Positions 52,492 to 62,994 of a stretch of 64,000 nt of DNA are shown here, one piece after another; the stretch's first letter is position 1; each line of letters opens with the position of its first letter. Below the pieces are notes generated by a model. It did no database searches and was not told the origin of the DNA. It saw only the letters and a list, made by a program, of their open reading frames with translations. The stretch comes from SW132 sp038150125. GTDB lineage: Bacteria; Bacteroidota; Rhodothermia; Balneolales; Balneolaceae. A program made the translations under genes and the position numbers. Where the stretch lies: assembly GCF_038150125.1 (NCBI RefSeq), contig NZ_JBBVMF010000025.1, positions 3,120-67,119 of the forward strand. Reading direction: 5' to 3'.

Positions 52492-55400
52492 TTACTCTTC
52501 GGATGTTTCAGATTCTGACTCATCGGCCCCAAGTGTTTCGAACACTTTTTCGACCTCTTCATCTCCTTCATCATACTCAGCTTTAGAGCCTACAATTAGC
52601 TCATCGTACTGGAGTAATCCGGTTCCGGCAGGTACTTTATGACCCACAACCACATTCTCTTTGAGGCCTCGAAGCAGATCTTTCTTCGCTTCGATGGAAG
52701 CCTGTGTAAGAACTTTCGTGGTTTCCTGGAATGATGCCGCTGAAAGCCAGCTCTCTGTTGAGAGGGCTGCACGTGTAATCCCAAGCAGAATCGGCTTAGA
52801 AATTGCGGGTTCCGCTTCACGAGTTTGAAGCTCTTCTTTCCCTTCGCCGATCAATTCGTTGTTAATCTCACGAATTTTACGCCGGTCGAGGATAGCCCCA
52901 AGCTTCTGGTCGCTGCCTCCGGGATCGGTAACAACAAATTTACCAATCAATTCGTCATTTCGGTTATTGAGCTCAAAACGGTCCACTTTATCTCCTTCGA
53001 GATACATGGTGTCTCCGGGATCAGTTACTTCAACTTTCTGCATCATTGTACGAACAATCACTTCAATGTGCTTATCGTTGATCTTCACGCCCTGAAGACG
53101 GTAGACCTCCTGGATCTCATTCACAAGATATGACTGAACAGCATAAGGGCCGAGGATATTTAGAATTTCCTGGGCGGGTATTGTTCCGTCAGACAAAGCC
53201 TGACCTGCTTTTACAAAGTCATTTTCCTGTACAAGAATATGCTTGGAAAGCGAAATCAGGTACGTCTTCTCATCTGTACCATCTTTACTTTCAACAATCA
53301 CTTCCTGTGATCCACGCTTACGGCCGCCCATTCGGACAATACCGTCAATTTCTGTCACAGCAGCGGGATCGCTTGGTGATCTTGCTTCAAACAGCTCAGT
53401 TACTCGCGGCAGACCTGCAGTAATATCTTTCGATTTAGAAGCAGCTCTTGGAATTTTAGCAAGTATCTGACCTGCACTCACTTTTTCACCGTCATCAACG
53501 GTGATGTGTGTTTCTACCGGCAGTGTGCTTTCACGAATTCTGTCATCGTCACCTTTTACTACAATTGTAGGAACAAGTGAACGATCACGAGAATCGATAA
53601 TCACTTTCTCCCGGTGACCTGTTTGGGCATCGGTATCAGCTGTGTAGGTTACTTCTTCAATGATATCTTTGTACTCAATCGTACCATCAATTTCACTGAA
53701 GATCAGGGCGTTATAAGGATCCCACTTACAAAGCGGCATACCCTTCATAACTTTATCGCCCTCTTCTACCATCATTTCTGAACCGTAAGGCACGTTGTAG
53801 GTGTTCAGTATTTTTCCATCCTCACCCACAATTTTCATTTCACCGGCACGGCTGAGAACAACATTGTGAACTTCTTCACCGTCATCATATTCGACAACAC
53901 GAACATTATCGAACTCAACGGTTCCGTCGAATTTCGCTTTGTGCTGGGAGTCTGCCTCCATACGAGACGCTGTACCACCCACGTGGAAAGTACGAAGTGT
54001 CAGCTGAGTACCCGGTTCACCGATAGACTGAGCAGCAATAACACCAACAGCCTCACCTACCTGTACCATACCCGTTTTTGACATGTCTCGTCCGTAGCAT
54101 TTAGCACACACACCGCGTTCGGTTTCGCATGTAAGTACTGAACGGATTTCAACTTCTTCGATGGATGTCTCTGCAATTTTCTTGGCGATAGAGTCTGTAA
54201 TCAACTCGTTTGCGTCGCAGATAGGCTCATCAGAAATTGGATCGATAATTTCATGCATTGACACTCGGCCAATAATTCGATCCTCAAGACTTTCGATAAC
54301 GTCTTCATTGTCTTTGAGTGCCTGCATTTTAATACCACGAAGCGTTCCGCAATCCTTCTCATTGATAATAATATCCTGAGAAACATCAACGAGACGACGG
54401 GTCAGATAACCGGCATCGGCCGTTTTCAGCGCTGTATCGGCAAGACCTTTACGCGCACCGTGAGTAGAGATAAAGTATTCAAGAACCGTAAGACCCTCAC
54501 GGAAACTTGAGAGAATAGGATTCTCAATTACCTCGTTACCCTGTTGCATGGAACTTTTCTGAGGCTTCGCCATCAGTCCACGCATACCGCCAAGCTGACG
54601 AATCTGCTCTTTAGAACCACGAGCACCGGAATCAGCCATCATATAAACAGCATTGAAACCGTCTTTATCTTCTGTCAGACTTTTAAACAGTGTTTCAGAC
54701 ACACGGTTTGTGGTGCTTGTCCATTTGTCAATGACCTGGTTATAACGCTCGTTATCCGTAATGAAACCCATTTCATATCTATCCTGGATTTCTTCTACTT
54801 CGTTTTGAGCATTTTCAATGAGCAACCGTTTTTCATCCGGGATAATGATATCCTCAAGACTAAACGAGAGCCCACCAACAGTTGCCTGCTCGAAACCGGT
54901 CTCTTTCATCTTATCGAGAAAATGAGCGGTTTCAACAGAACCTACTGTGTTATAAATATTATCAATCAGTACCCGAAGTTCTTTTTTACCAAGTGTTCGG
55001 TTTACGAACTCAACACCTGCAGGAACAATACGGTTAAATAGTACCCGCCCAGTAGTTGTCTTGATAATTTCGGGCGCTATTGTTCCATCTTCCTGGGTTA
55101 CAGGAACCCGGACATTAATTTTCGCATGTATGTTCAGTTTATTCTGATCAAATGCGATCAGTACTTCATCCGGAGTGGAAAATGTTTTCCCTTCTCCAAG
55201 CTTGCCATTCCCCATCTTGGTCATGTAGTAGATACCAAGAATCATATCCTGGGATGGAACAGCAACCGGCCCACCACTCGCAGGACTCAAAATGTTATGA
55301 GAACCAAGCATCAGAATTGATGCTTCCATCACAGCATCATGGCTCAATGGAAGGTGAACAGCCATCTGATCACCGTCAAAGTCAGCGTTAAACGCTGTAC

Positions 55401-56799
55401 ATGACAATGGGTGTAATCGTATCGCTTTATCTTCAATCAGTACCGGTTGATACGCCTGTATGCCCAACCTGTGAAGCGTTGGTGCACGGTTCAGCAGAAC
55501 GGGGTGACCATCAATCACGTTTTCGAGAACTTCCCAAACGACCTGATCACGACGGTCCACTACTTTTTTGGCACTTTTCACCGTTTTCACATAACCGCGC
55601 TCAATGAGCCGGCGGATGACAAACGGTTTATAGAGTTCAATGGCCATCTCTTTTGGAAGGCCGCACTCATGCATTTTCAGATCCGGACCAACTACAATTA
55701 CAGAACGTCCAGAATAATCGACCCGTTTACCAAGAAGGTTCTGACGGAATCGACCACTTTTACCCTTCAGCATATCACTGAGGGATTTCAGCGGACGGTT
55801 GTTATTTCGAACAGCATTGGATTTTCGTGAATTGTCGTACAGCGAATCCACTGCTTCCTGAAGCATTCTCTTCTCATTCCGGAGAATAACATCAGGTGCT
55901 TTAATATCGATAAGTCGCTTCAATCGATTGTTACGAATAATCACTCGGCGGTACAGATCATTAAGATCCGATGTTGCAAACCGGCCTCCCTCAAGAGGAA
56001 CCAGTGGGCGCAGTTCCGGTGGAATAACCGGAATGACACTTTGAACCATCCACTCAGGACGGTTTTCGGTGTGCTGATTAGCCGCACGAAATGATTCGAT
56101 AACCTGAAGACGCTTCAGCTTTTTCTTCTTCCGCATCTGCGATGTTTCATTCTTTACTTCGTATCGCAGTTGATAGGCGAGGCTGTCGAGATCCTGAGTT
56201 TTCAGGAGTCCTTCAACGGCTTCCGCCCCATCTTTAACCACAAATTTATCATCATCGTCATCATCTAAATCGTGATGATCTTCTGGTAGCTGATCTAAAA
56301 TATCGAACTTTTCTTCTTCAGATATCAGATCGCCTTTTTTGTAACCAAGATCTCTTGCGAGTCCGGGATTGAGAATGACAAATGTTTCGTAATAAACTAT
56401 TCGGTCAAGATTTTTTGAAGAATAACCTAACAGGTAGGCAATCTTACTTGGAAGGGATTTAAAGTACCAGATATGAACAATAGGCACGGTAAGAGTAATG
56501 TGTCCCATTCTCTCACGGCGTACTGCTTTTCGGGTAACTTCAACTCCGCAGCGATCGCAAATAATCCCTTTATAGCGAATACGCTTGTATTTTCCACAGT
56601 GACACTCATAATCTTTTACCGGACCGAAGATCTTTTCACAAAAAAGACCGTCCATTTCCGGTTTGAATGTTCTGTAATTAATCGTTTCTGGCGTAAGAAC
56701 TTCTCCATGGGATCTGGAAAGTATCGTCTCAGCTGATGCGAGCGATATTCCAATATTAGAGAAGTCTTTCGTAACAGTTAATGTTTTTGTTGACGGCAA
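52492..56799 (-). CDS. rpoC: RNA polymerase subunit beta'
   Basis: 1435 residues. The N-terminal zinc site uses C66, C68, C81 and C84; the Mg-binding active site NADFDGD is at 471-477; a second zinc site is CETERGVCAKC. The bridge-helix and trigger-loop region contains QSIGEPGTQLTLRTFHVGG. Length and insertions fit Bacteroidota-type beta'. Last gene of the rplK-rplA-rplJ-rplL-rpoB-rpoC run, 38 bp after rpoB and closed by the terminator at 52441. Confidence 0.99.
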   Translation of the reverse strand: MPSTKTLTVTKDFSNIGISLASAETILSRSHGEVLTPETINYRTFKPEMDGLFCEKIFGPVKDYECHCGKYKRIRYKGIICDRCGVEVTRKAVRRERMGHITLTVPIVHIWYFKSLPSKIAYLLGYSSKNLDRIVYYETFVILNPGLARDLGYKKGDLISEEEKFDILDQLPEDHHDLDDDDDDKFVVKDGAEAVEGLLKTQDLDSLAYQLRYEVKNETSQMRKKKKLKRLQVIESFRAANQHTENRPEWMVQSVIPVIPPELRPLVPLEGGRFATSDLNDLYRRVIIRNNRLKRLIDIKAPDVILRNEKRMLQEAVDSLYDNSRKSNAVRNNNRPLKSLSDMLKGKSGRFRQNLLGKRVDYSGRSVIVVGPDLKMHECGLPKEMAIELYKPFVIRRLIERGYVKTVKSAKKVVDRRDQVVWEVLENVIDGHPVLLNRAPTLHRLGIQAYQPVLIEDKAIRLHPLSCTAFNADFDGDQMAVHLPLSHDAVMEASILMLGSHNILSPASGGPVAVPSQDMILGIYYMTKMGNGKLGEGKTFSTPDEVLIAFDQNKLNIHAKINVRVPVTQEDGTIAPEIIKTTTGRVLFNRIVPAGVEFVNRTLGKKELRVLIDNIYNTVGSVETAHFLDKMKETGFEQATVGGLSFSLEDIIIPDEKRLLIENAQNEVEEIQDRYEMGFITDNERYNQVIDKWTSTTNRVSETLFKSLTEDKDGFNAVYMMADSGARGSKEQIRQLGGMRGLMAKPQKSSMQQGNEVIENPILSSFREGLTVLEYFISTHGARKGLADTALKTADAGYLTRRLVDVSQDIIINEKDCGTLRGIKMQALKDNEDVIESLEDRIIGRVSMHEIIDPISDEPICDANELITDSIAKKIAETSIEEVEIRSVLTCETERGVCAKCYGRDMSKTGMVQVGEAVGVIAAQSIGEPGTQLTLRTFHVGGTASRMEADSQHKAKFDGTVEFDNVRVVEYDDGEEVHNVVLSRAGEMKIVGEDGKILNTYNVPYGSEMMVEEGDKVMKGMPLCKWDPYNALIFSEIDGTIEYKDIIEEVTYTADTDAQTGHREKVIIDSRDRSLVPTIVVKGDDDRIRESTLPVETHITVDDGEKVSAGQILAKIPRAASKSKDITAGLPRVTELFEARSPSDPAAVTEIDGIVRMGGRKRGSQEVIVESKDGTDEKTYLISLSKHILVQENDFVKAGQALSDGTIPAQEILNILGPYAVQSYLVNEIQEVYRLQGVKINDKHIEVIVRTMMQKVEVTDPGDTMYLEGDKVDRFELNNRNDELIGKFVVTDPGGSDQKLGAILDRRKIREINNELIGEGKEELQTREAEPAISKPILLGITRAALSTESWLSAASFQETTKVLTQASIEAKKDLLRGLKENVVVGHKVPAGTGLLQYDELIVGSKAEYDEGDEEVEKVFETLGADESESETSEE

Positions 56800-56837
56800 A
56801 GGATAACCTCCGTTTGGATTTATTTAACAGAACAAAT

Positions 56838-59800
56838 TTAATCAATGTGAATTTCGAGTCCGAGACCCATCAATTCACGCAGCAGCACTTTGAACGACTC
56901 CGGTATGTCGCCTTCGGGAAGATTTTCACCTTTCACGATAGCTTCATAAACTTTGGATCGTCCTTTCACATCGTCACTTTTCACGGTGAGCATCTCTTTA
57001 AGTATGTTGGATGCTCCATACGCATAAAGTGCCCAAACCTCCATTTCACCAAGTCTCTGGCCGCCAAACTGTGCTTTACCACCCAGCGGTTGCTGAGTAA
57101 TGAGCGAGTATGGCCCAATGGAACGTGCGTGCATTTTATCTTCAATCAGGTGATTCAGTTTCAGCATATACATCACGCCAACAGTAGTCTGCTGATCGAG
57201 AGCATATCCTGTTCGCCCGTCATAGAGCTGAACTCTGCCATCTTCCGGCAAACCTGCTTTTCTGAGCTCTTCCTGAACCTGGTCGTAAGATGCGCCATCA
57301 AAGATCGGAGAAGCGTATTTAACGCCAAGTTTCAATCCTGCCCAGCCGAGAATTGTCTCGTAAATCTGGCCAAGGTTCATTCGCGATGGTACACCCAGCG
57401 GGTTAAGTACGATGTCAACCGGCGTGCCATCTTTCATAAACGGCATATCTTCTTCAGGTACAACTTTTGCAATCACACCTTTGTTACCGTGGCGGCCGGC
57501 CATCTTATCACCCACCTGCATTTTCCGCTTTTTGGCAACATAAACTTTTGCCTTTTGGATGATGCCCGGGGGCAGCTCGTCTCCTACCTGGATTTGATAT
57601 TTACGCCGCTTGGCTTCAGTATCAATCTCTCTTCGGAGATCCCTATAGTTTTTAAACAGCAGTTTTACGTGCTCAACAAGTTCATCGTCTGTTGCCCAGG
57701 AAATATTTTCGTTGATCGTAACAGGCTCAAGTTCTTCAAAAACCGATTTCTTGTATTTTTCGCCTTTTGGTATCAGCTCTACACCACTATAGTTATAAAC
57801 ACCGGGTGATGTTTTGTCTCTCAGCAGGCTGTACATTTTGTCGGCCCACATGGAGTTGAGTTCGTCAAGTTTTTCAGCATGGCGATCATTTTCAGCTTCT
57901 ACCAGAGCTTTCTCTTCTTTTCGGGATATTTGCTCATCACGTTTTCTGCTGAAGAGTTGTGTATTAATCACAACACCTTTCACACCAGGAGGTGTCTTTA
58001 AGGATGCGTCTTTTACATCGCCTGCTTTATCGCCAAAGATAGCACGGAGCAGCTTCTCTTCTGGTGTCGGGTCTGTTTCTCCTTTTGGAGTAATTTTTCC
58101 AACCAGAATATCACCGTGTTTTACTTTAGCTCCTATACGGATTATTCCCTGTTCATCGAGGTTACGTGTTGCATCCTCACTGACGTTGGGAATTTCACGA
58201 GTAAGTTCTTCTTCACCCCGCTTGGTATCACGAACTTGTTGTTCAAATTCTGTGATGTGGATAGATGTATAAATATCATCCTGTACAATTTTTTCGCTAA
58301 TAACGATAGCATCCTCAAAATTGTATCCTCTCCACGGCATGAAAGCAACAACCAGGTTACGGCCAAGAGCAAGCTCTCCTTTTTGGGTAGCACACCCATC
58401 AGCAATCGCATCACCCTCTTTCACCTTATCACCAACATTCACTATCGGGCGCTGGTTTACAGTTGTGTCCTGGTTACTACGTTCGAATTTTTTAAGCTTG
58501 TAAGATTTGATGCCTTCGTCGAAGTAGCAATTTTCTTCAAGCTCGGTTCTATCATATCTAATTTTGATCTCATCACCACTTACAAAGACAACTTCACCGT
58601 CTCCTTCAGCACTAATAATAGCCCTGGAATCTTTAGCGGCACGCTGTTCAAGACCTGTACCCACAATTGGTGAGTCCGGTCGCAATAGCGGCACAGCCTG
58701 ACGCTGCATGTTTGAACCCATCAATGCACGGTTAGCATCATCATGCTCAATAAATGGAATGAGAGCTGCGGCCAAAGATGTGATCTGGTTTGCAGATACG
58801 TCCATATATTCAATTTCATCCGGTTTAGCCAAACCAACGTTACTTTCACGGAAACGGGAGAAAATCGCATCGTTCTCAAAATTCCCACTACTCGTCAGCG
58901 GAGCATTAGCCTGTGCAATAATAGTTTCATCTTCTTGCTCAGCTGCGAGATACTCCACATTATCAGTAACTGTACCTTCACGTACCTTTCGGTAAGGCGT
59001 TTCGATAAATCCGAAATCATTAATCTTCGCATGTACACAAAGAGAGGTAATCAAACCAATGTTTGGTCCCTCAGGTGTTTCAATCGGACATAATCGGCCA
59101 TAGTGAGTATAGTGAACATCGCGAACCTCAAAACCGGCTCGCTCACGCGTCAGACCACCTGGACCAAGTGCAGACATACGGCGCTTGTGGGTCAGTTCAG
59201 CAATTGGATTCGTTTGATCCATGAACTGTGAAAGCTGATTTGTACCAAAAAAGCTGTTGATAACGCTTGAGATCGTTCGTGCATTTACAAGATCCTGTGG
59301 CGTCAGTTGCTCTGCATCACGGGAATTCATACGCTCACGAATGGTACGTGCCATACGGGCCAGTCCAATAGAAAACTGCTGACCGAGCTGTTCACCCACC
59401 GTTCGTACACGTCGGTTACTAAGGTGATCAATGTCATCAACCTGAGACTTCGCTTCTTTCAGGCGGATCACTTCTTTCACAATTGCAACAACATCTTCTT
59501 TCGTCAGATATTGAATCTCAGGATCCACATCAACTTTAAGACGCTTGTTCAGACGATATCGTCCAACTTCACCGAGGTCATATTTCTTGTCGCTGAAAAA
59601 CAGACGCTCAAGAACCTGGCGTGCGGTTTCAGGATCAGGCATTTCACCCGTTCTGATCTGCTGATAAATTTCAGACAGAGCTGAAACCTCATCGTGAGAC
59701 GGATCTTTACGGAGCGTGTTCATCACAACCGAGCGCTCAGACTCCTCAGCACCCATTTTCTGGATCAGAGTCTTCTTAGCGCCTGCTTCTTTAAACTTAT

Positions 59801-60665
59801 CCCAATCTTCTGCTTCAATTTCGTGATCACGTTCGAGCAGTACCTTACGGCTTGTCGCCTCGGTTACTTCTCCCGTTTCATCATCTACAACTTCTTCGGT
59901 GACCTCCATTGTGAGATCAACAGCAAGACGCTGACCAACAGCTTTTTCATTGAAGGATTTCTTGGATTTGAGCTCAACTTCTTCAGAAAGCCCAAACAAG
60001 TTCAGTATTTCTAAATCAGATGAATAACCGAGTCCACGCAACAGTGTGGTTGCGGGTATCTTTTTCTTCCTGTCAATATAGGCCCAGAGCACGTCTCTGA
60101 TATCATTTGTGAATTCAATCCAAGACCCTTTGAATGGAATTACACGAGCTGAGTAGAGCTGAGTACCGTTAGGATGGACAGACTGCCCGAAAAACACTCC
60201 GGGTGACCGGTGGAGCTGACTTACAATCACACGCTCGGCCCCATTTACAATAAATGTACCGCGGTTTGTCATCCATGGAAGATCGCCCAGAAAAACTTCC
60301 TGTTCGATAGTTTCGGCTGCTTCGTCGGAATCATCAAGAGATGACAGACGAAGTTTTGCCTTTAGCGGGATTGCGTAGGTAAGACCGCGTTCCTGGCATT
60401 CCCTCATATTGTATTTGGGGGTATCAACAGAATAATAGACAAATTCAAGAATATGTGTTTCCCGGCTATCGCTAATCGGGAAATTTTCATTGAATATGCG
60501 CTGAAGTCCCTGGTCTGCCCTATCATCAGGTGCAATATCAAGCTGGGCAAAATAATTAAAAGACTCCAGCTGAATATCCAGAAAATCAGGATAGTCTATA
60601 ACGTGTTTAATACGGCCAAATGAAAGTCGATCGGTAAATGGGATTTTCTCCATAGTAGTACTCAA
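56838..60665 (-). CDS. rpoB: RNA polymerase subunit beta
   Basis: 1275 residues. Rif-region blocks FFGTNQLSQFMDQTNPIAEL and HKRRMSALGPGGL are intact; HGNKGVIAKVVPEEDMPF and the C-terminal GGKAQFGGQRLGEMEVWALY complete the picture. The start is a TTG at 60665: AGGAG at 60676-60680 lies ten bases upstream of it but 22 bases from the first ATG (60653). The 148 bp between rplL and this gene could hold an attenuator. Core transcription gene; identity certain. Confidence 0.98.
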   Translation of the reverse strand: MSTTMEKIPFTDRLSFGRIKHVIDYPDFLDIQLESFNYFAQLDIAPDDRADQGLQRIFNENFPISDSRETHILEFVYYSVDTPKYNMRECQERGLTYAIPLKAKLRLSSLDDSDEAAETIEQEVFLGDLPWMTNRGTFIVNGAERVIVSQLHRSPGVFFGQSVHPNGTQLYSARVIPFKGSWIEFTNDIRDVLWAYIDRKKKIPATTLLRGLGYSSDLEILNLFGLSEEVELKSKKSFNEKAVGQRLAVDLTMEVTEEVVDDETGEVTEATSRKVLLERDHEIEAEDWDKFKEAGAKKTLIQKMGAEESERSVVMNTLRKDPSHDEVSALSEIYQQIRTGEMPDPETARQVLERLFFSDKKYDLGEVGRYRLNKRLKVDVDPEIQYLTKEDVVAIVKEVIRLKEAKSQVDDIDHLSNRRVRTVGEQLGQQFSIGLARMARTIRERMNSRDAEQLTPQDLVNARTISSVINSFFGTNQLSQFMDQTNPIAELTHKRRMSALGPGGLTRERAGFEVRDVHYTHYGRLCPIETPEGPNIGLITSLCVHAKINDFGFIETPYRKVREGTVTDNVEYLAAEQEDETIIAQANAPLTSSGNFENDAIFSRFRESNVGLAKPDEIEYMDVSANQITSLAAALIPFIEHDDANRALMGSNMQRQAVPLLRPDSPIVGTGLEQRAAKDSRAIISAEGDGEVVFVSGDEIKIRYDRTELEENCYFDEGIKSYKLKKFERSNQDTTVNQRPIVNVGDKVKEGDAIADGCATQKGELALGRNLVVAFMPWRGYNFEDAIVISEKIVQDDIYTSIHITEFEQQVRDTKRGEEELTREIPNVSEDATRNLDEQGIIRIGAKVKHGDILVGKITPKGETDPTPEEKLLRAIFGDKAGDVKDASLKTPPGVKGVVINTQLFSRKRDEQISRKEEKALVEAENDRHAEKLDELNSMWADKMYSLLRDKTSPGVYNYSGVELIPKGEKYKKSVFEELEPVTINENISWATDDELVEHVKLLFKNYRDLRREIDTEAKRRKYQIQVGDELPPGIIQKAKVYVAKKRKMQVGDKMAGRHGNKGVIAKVVPEEDMPFMKDGTPVDIVLNPLGVPSRMNLGQIYETILGWAGLKLGVKYASPIFDGASYDQVQEELRKAGLPEDGRVQLYDGRTGYALDQQTTVGVMYMLKLNHLIEDKMHARSIGPYSLITQQPLGGKAQFGGQRLGEMEVWALYAYGASNILKEMLTVKSDDVKGRSKVYEAIVKGENLPEGDIPESFKVLLRELMGLGLEIHID

Positions 60666-60813
60666 AAGGAAGCCTCTCCTTTAGGTTAAAAATAAGATGT
60701 GAAACGACTGTAGTTGCACGTTGAGAACGTAAATTGTACAGATGTTGTAGACGCCAAAAGCCAACAACCGATATAAACGGTGTTGGCTCTGACAAATTGT
60801 TTACTAAACCGGA

Positions 60814-61188
60814 TTACTTAAGTTCTACTTCAGCACCGGCATCTTCGAGTTTGCTTTTCAGCTCTTCTGCTTCATCTTTTGAAACACCTTCTTTGATGGT
60901 GTTAGGAGCGCCGTCTACCATTTCTTTAGCTTCTTTCAAGCCAAGACCGGTAATTCCGCGAACCTCTTTAATAACAGCAATTTTCTTTGCGCCGGCAGCT
61001 TTCAATACAACATCAAATTCTGTCTGCTCTTCAGCGGCTTCTTCGCCACCGCCGGCAGGTCCTGCTACTGCAACAGCAGCTGCAGCTGGTTTGATATCGT
61101 ACTCTTCTTCGAGCACTTTAGCCAATTCGTTGGCTTCTTTAACTGTTAAGTTTACTAATTGTTCTGCGATTTCTTTAACGTCAGCCAT
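60814..61188 (-). CDS. rplL: Ribosomal protein L7/L12
   Basis: 124 residues. The N-terminal dimerisation helix (MADVKEIAEQLVNLTVKEANELA), an Ala/Gly-rich hinge (PAAAAVAVAGPAGGG) and the C-terminal domain with VIKEVRGITGLGLKEAKEMV are all as in L7/L12. It recruits translation GTPases to the stalk. Follows rplJ by 56 bp. Confidence 0.99.
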   Translation of the reverse strand: MADVKEIAEQLVNLTVKEANELAKVLEEEYDIKPAAAAVAVAGPAGGGEEAAEEQTEFDVVLKAAGAKKIAVIKEVRGITGLGLKEAKEMVDGAPNTIKEGVSKDEAEELKSKLEDAGAEVELK

Positions 61189-61244
61189 TGTTAGATTTCT
61201 CCGTTCGTCGTTTTATAATTAAATAAGTTGAAATGTGTAATTGG

Positions 61245-61769
61245 TTATTCTTCGCCTTTTTCAGCGATTGTTTTCACAGCGCCGGCAATCGTTTCGCCTT
61301 GTGCCTGCAGTCCGCTAACAACATTAGAGATTGGTGAGAGAAGCAGGCCTATAATATCGCCAATAACTTCATTTTTAGACTTCATGGCAGCTAATGCGTC
61401 AAGCTGTCCTTCGCCATAAAATTCACCGTCAATAATAGCCGCTTTAAATTCGGGCTTATTATTATCCTTAATATATTGTTTAAGGACTTTTGCAGGTGCT
61501 GCGAACTCTTCCTCTACAAAAGCAAATCCATTCTGTTCATTCAGATATGGGTAGAGTTCGTCATAACCGCCAATTGCTTCCATCGCTCGTTTAATCATTG
61601 TGTTTTTATACACTTTGTAACGAACGTCACCTTTTCTGAACTCTGTTCTCAAATCGGCCATATTGCCAACTGACATACCTTTGTAGTTGGTAATATAGAG
61701 ACCGTTTGCTGCTTCGAGCTCTTTGGTGATTTCTTCCACAATTGCCTTTTTATCTGATAATGTAGGCAT
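61245..61769 (-). CDS. rplJ: Ribosomal protein L10
   Basis: 174 residues, the base of the L12 stalk. LYITNYKGMSVGNMADLR and KVYKNTMIKRAME at residues about 22-65 are the rRNA-binding hallmark. In other bacteria the L10-L12 complex represses translation of this unit from a leader before rplJ; only 18 bp lie between rplA and rplJ, so no such leader is evident here. Confidence 0.99.
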   Translation of the reverse strand: MPTLSDKKAIVEEITKELEAANGLYITNYKGMSVGNMADLRTEFRKGDVRYKVYKNTMIKRAMEAIGGYDELYPYLNEQNGFAFVEEEFAAPAKVLKQYIKDNNKPEFKAAIIDGEFYGEGQLDALAAMKSKNEVIGDIIGLLLSPISNVVSGLQAQGETIAGAVKTIAEKGEE

Positions 61770-61787
61770 GTTGTATCCTTTTAATTT

Positions 61788-62486
61788 CTAAATTGAAGTA
61801 ATGGATGATCGGCTGATCTGGATACTGGGGCCCATCGTTGTGCTCATATAAGCACTTCGAATGTACAGTCCTTTTGCGGACGATGGCCTCATCTTCATTA
61901 TAGTCTGAAGAAATGAAATCGCATTTTCACGCAGCTCATTCGCATCAAATTCAGCTTTTCCGATAGAGGTATGCAAAATCCCTGCCTTGTCCACCCGGAA
62001 ATCAATCTTACCGGACTTGAACTCTTTAACAGCGGATGCAATATCCATGGTAACCGTTCCGCTTTTAGGATTAGGCATTAACCCGCGTGGGCCAAGGTGC
62101 CGTCCAAGCCTTCCGATTTTTCCCATTACATCAGGTGTGGCAATTATCACGTCGATATCTGCCCACCCGTCCTCAATTTTTTCGATGTATTCGTCCAGAC
62201 CTACAAAGTCGGCGCCTGCTTCTTTGGCTTCTTCTTCCTTCGCTTCATTTACTAAAGCAAGCACACGCACATCCTTACCTGTACCATGTGGAAGAGAAAC
62301 TGTTCCGCGCACCATCTGATCTGCATGACGTGGATCCACACCAAGCCGGAGATCTAAATCGACCGACTCATTGAATGACGCTATTTTAGTCTTTTTGACT
62401 AAATCGCACGCCTCTTCAATTGTGTATTCCATATCATTATCAATCAGCTCTGCAGCCTGACGATATTTTTTACCTCGCTTTGCCAT
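61788..62486 (-). CDS. rplA: Ribosomal protein L1
   Basis: 232 residues. ESVDLDLRLGVDPRHADQMV and GTVSLPHGTGKDVRVLAL are L1 signatures; MPNPKSGTVTMD follows. Binds 23S rRNA in the E-site stalk and, in studied bacteria, represses the rplKA message. Follows rplK by 14 bp. Confidence 0.99.
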   Translation of the reverse strand: MAKRGKKYRQAAELIDNDMEYTIEEACDLVKKTKIASFNESVDLDLRLGVDPRHADQMVRGTVSLPHGTGKDVRVLALVNEAKEEEAKEAGADFVGLDEYIEKIEDGWADIDVIIATPDVMGKIGRLGRHLGPRGLMPNPKSGTVTMDIASAVKEFKSGKIDFRVDKAGILHTSIGKAEFDANELRENAISFLQTIMKMRPSSAKGLYIRSAYMSTTMGPSIQISRSSITSI

Positions 62487-62500
62487 TTTCTTAAATCCTC

Positions 62501-62932
62501 TTAGTTATCTCGGATTACTCGCAAACCCATACTTCGGGCAGTTCCGGCAATCATCTCAGCAGCTTGATCTACATCGAAGGCATTTAAGTCTTCCATCTTC
62601 TGCTCAGCAATTTCCTTACACTGCGCCAGGGTGACTTTCCCAACCTTTTTACGGTTTGGTTCACCTGATCCGGATTTAATTTTAGCGGCTTTTTTCAACA
62701 GTACTGCTGCGGGAGGCGTTTTCGTTTTGAACGTAAACGACTTATCCGCAAATACTGTGATTTCCACCGGAATAATTGTACCAGCTTTGTCCTGGGTTTT
62801 TGCGTTAAATGCTTTACAAAACTCCATAATGTTGATGCCGGCCTGGCCTAAAGCTGGACCTACCGGAGGAGCAGGGTTTGCCTGCCCACCAACGATTTGA
62901 AGTTTTAGCACTTTATCTACTTTTTTTGCCAT
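62501..62932 (-). CDS. rplK: Ribosomal protein L11
   Basis: 143 residues. GGQANPAPPVGPALGQAGIN and the C-terminal GTARSMGLRVI are L11 signatures; it forms the GTPase-associated centre with L10/L12 and is the site of thiostrepton action. 62 bp after nusG. Confidence 0.99.
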   Translation of the reverse strand: MAKKVDKVLKLQIVGGQANPAPPVGPALGQAGINIMEFCKAFNAKTQDKAGTIIPVEITVFADKSFTFKTKTPPAAVLLKKAAKIKSGSGEPNRKKVGKVTLAQCKEIAEQKMEDLNAFDVDQAAEMIAGTARSMGLRVIRDN

Positions 62933-62994
62933 ATAGAATCAATTAGTGATTCATTCTTCTGTTTGCTGCGTAATAGCTCACGTTAAAAAAGATC

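Noticed and set aside
52825..60014. Many open frames on the plus strand opposite rpoC and rpoB
   Set aside because: They are antisense shadows of long conserved genes, with low-complexity Ser/Phe-rich translations and no ribosome sites or family signatures.
61770..61787. An L10-L12 autoregulatory leader before rplJ
   Set aside because: Only 18 bases separate rplA and rplJ; no structured leader fits there.
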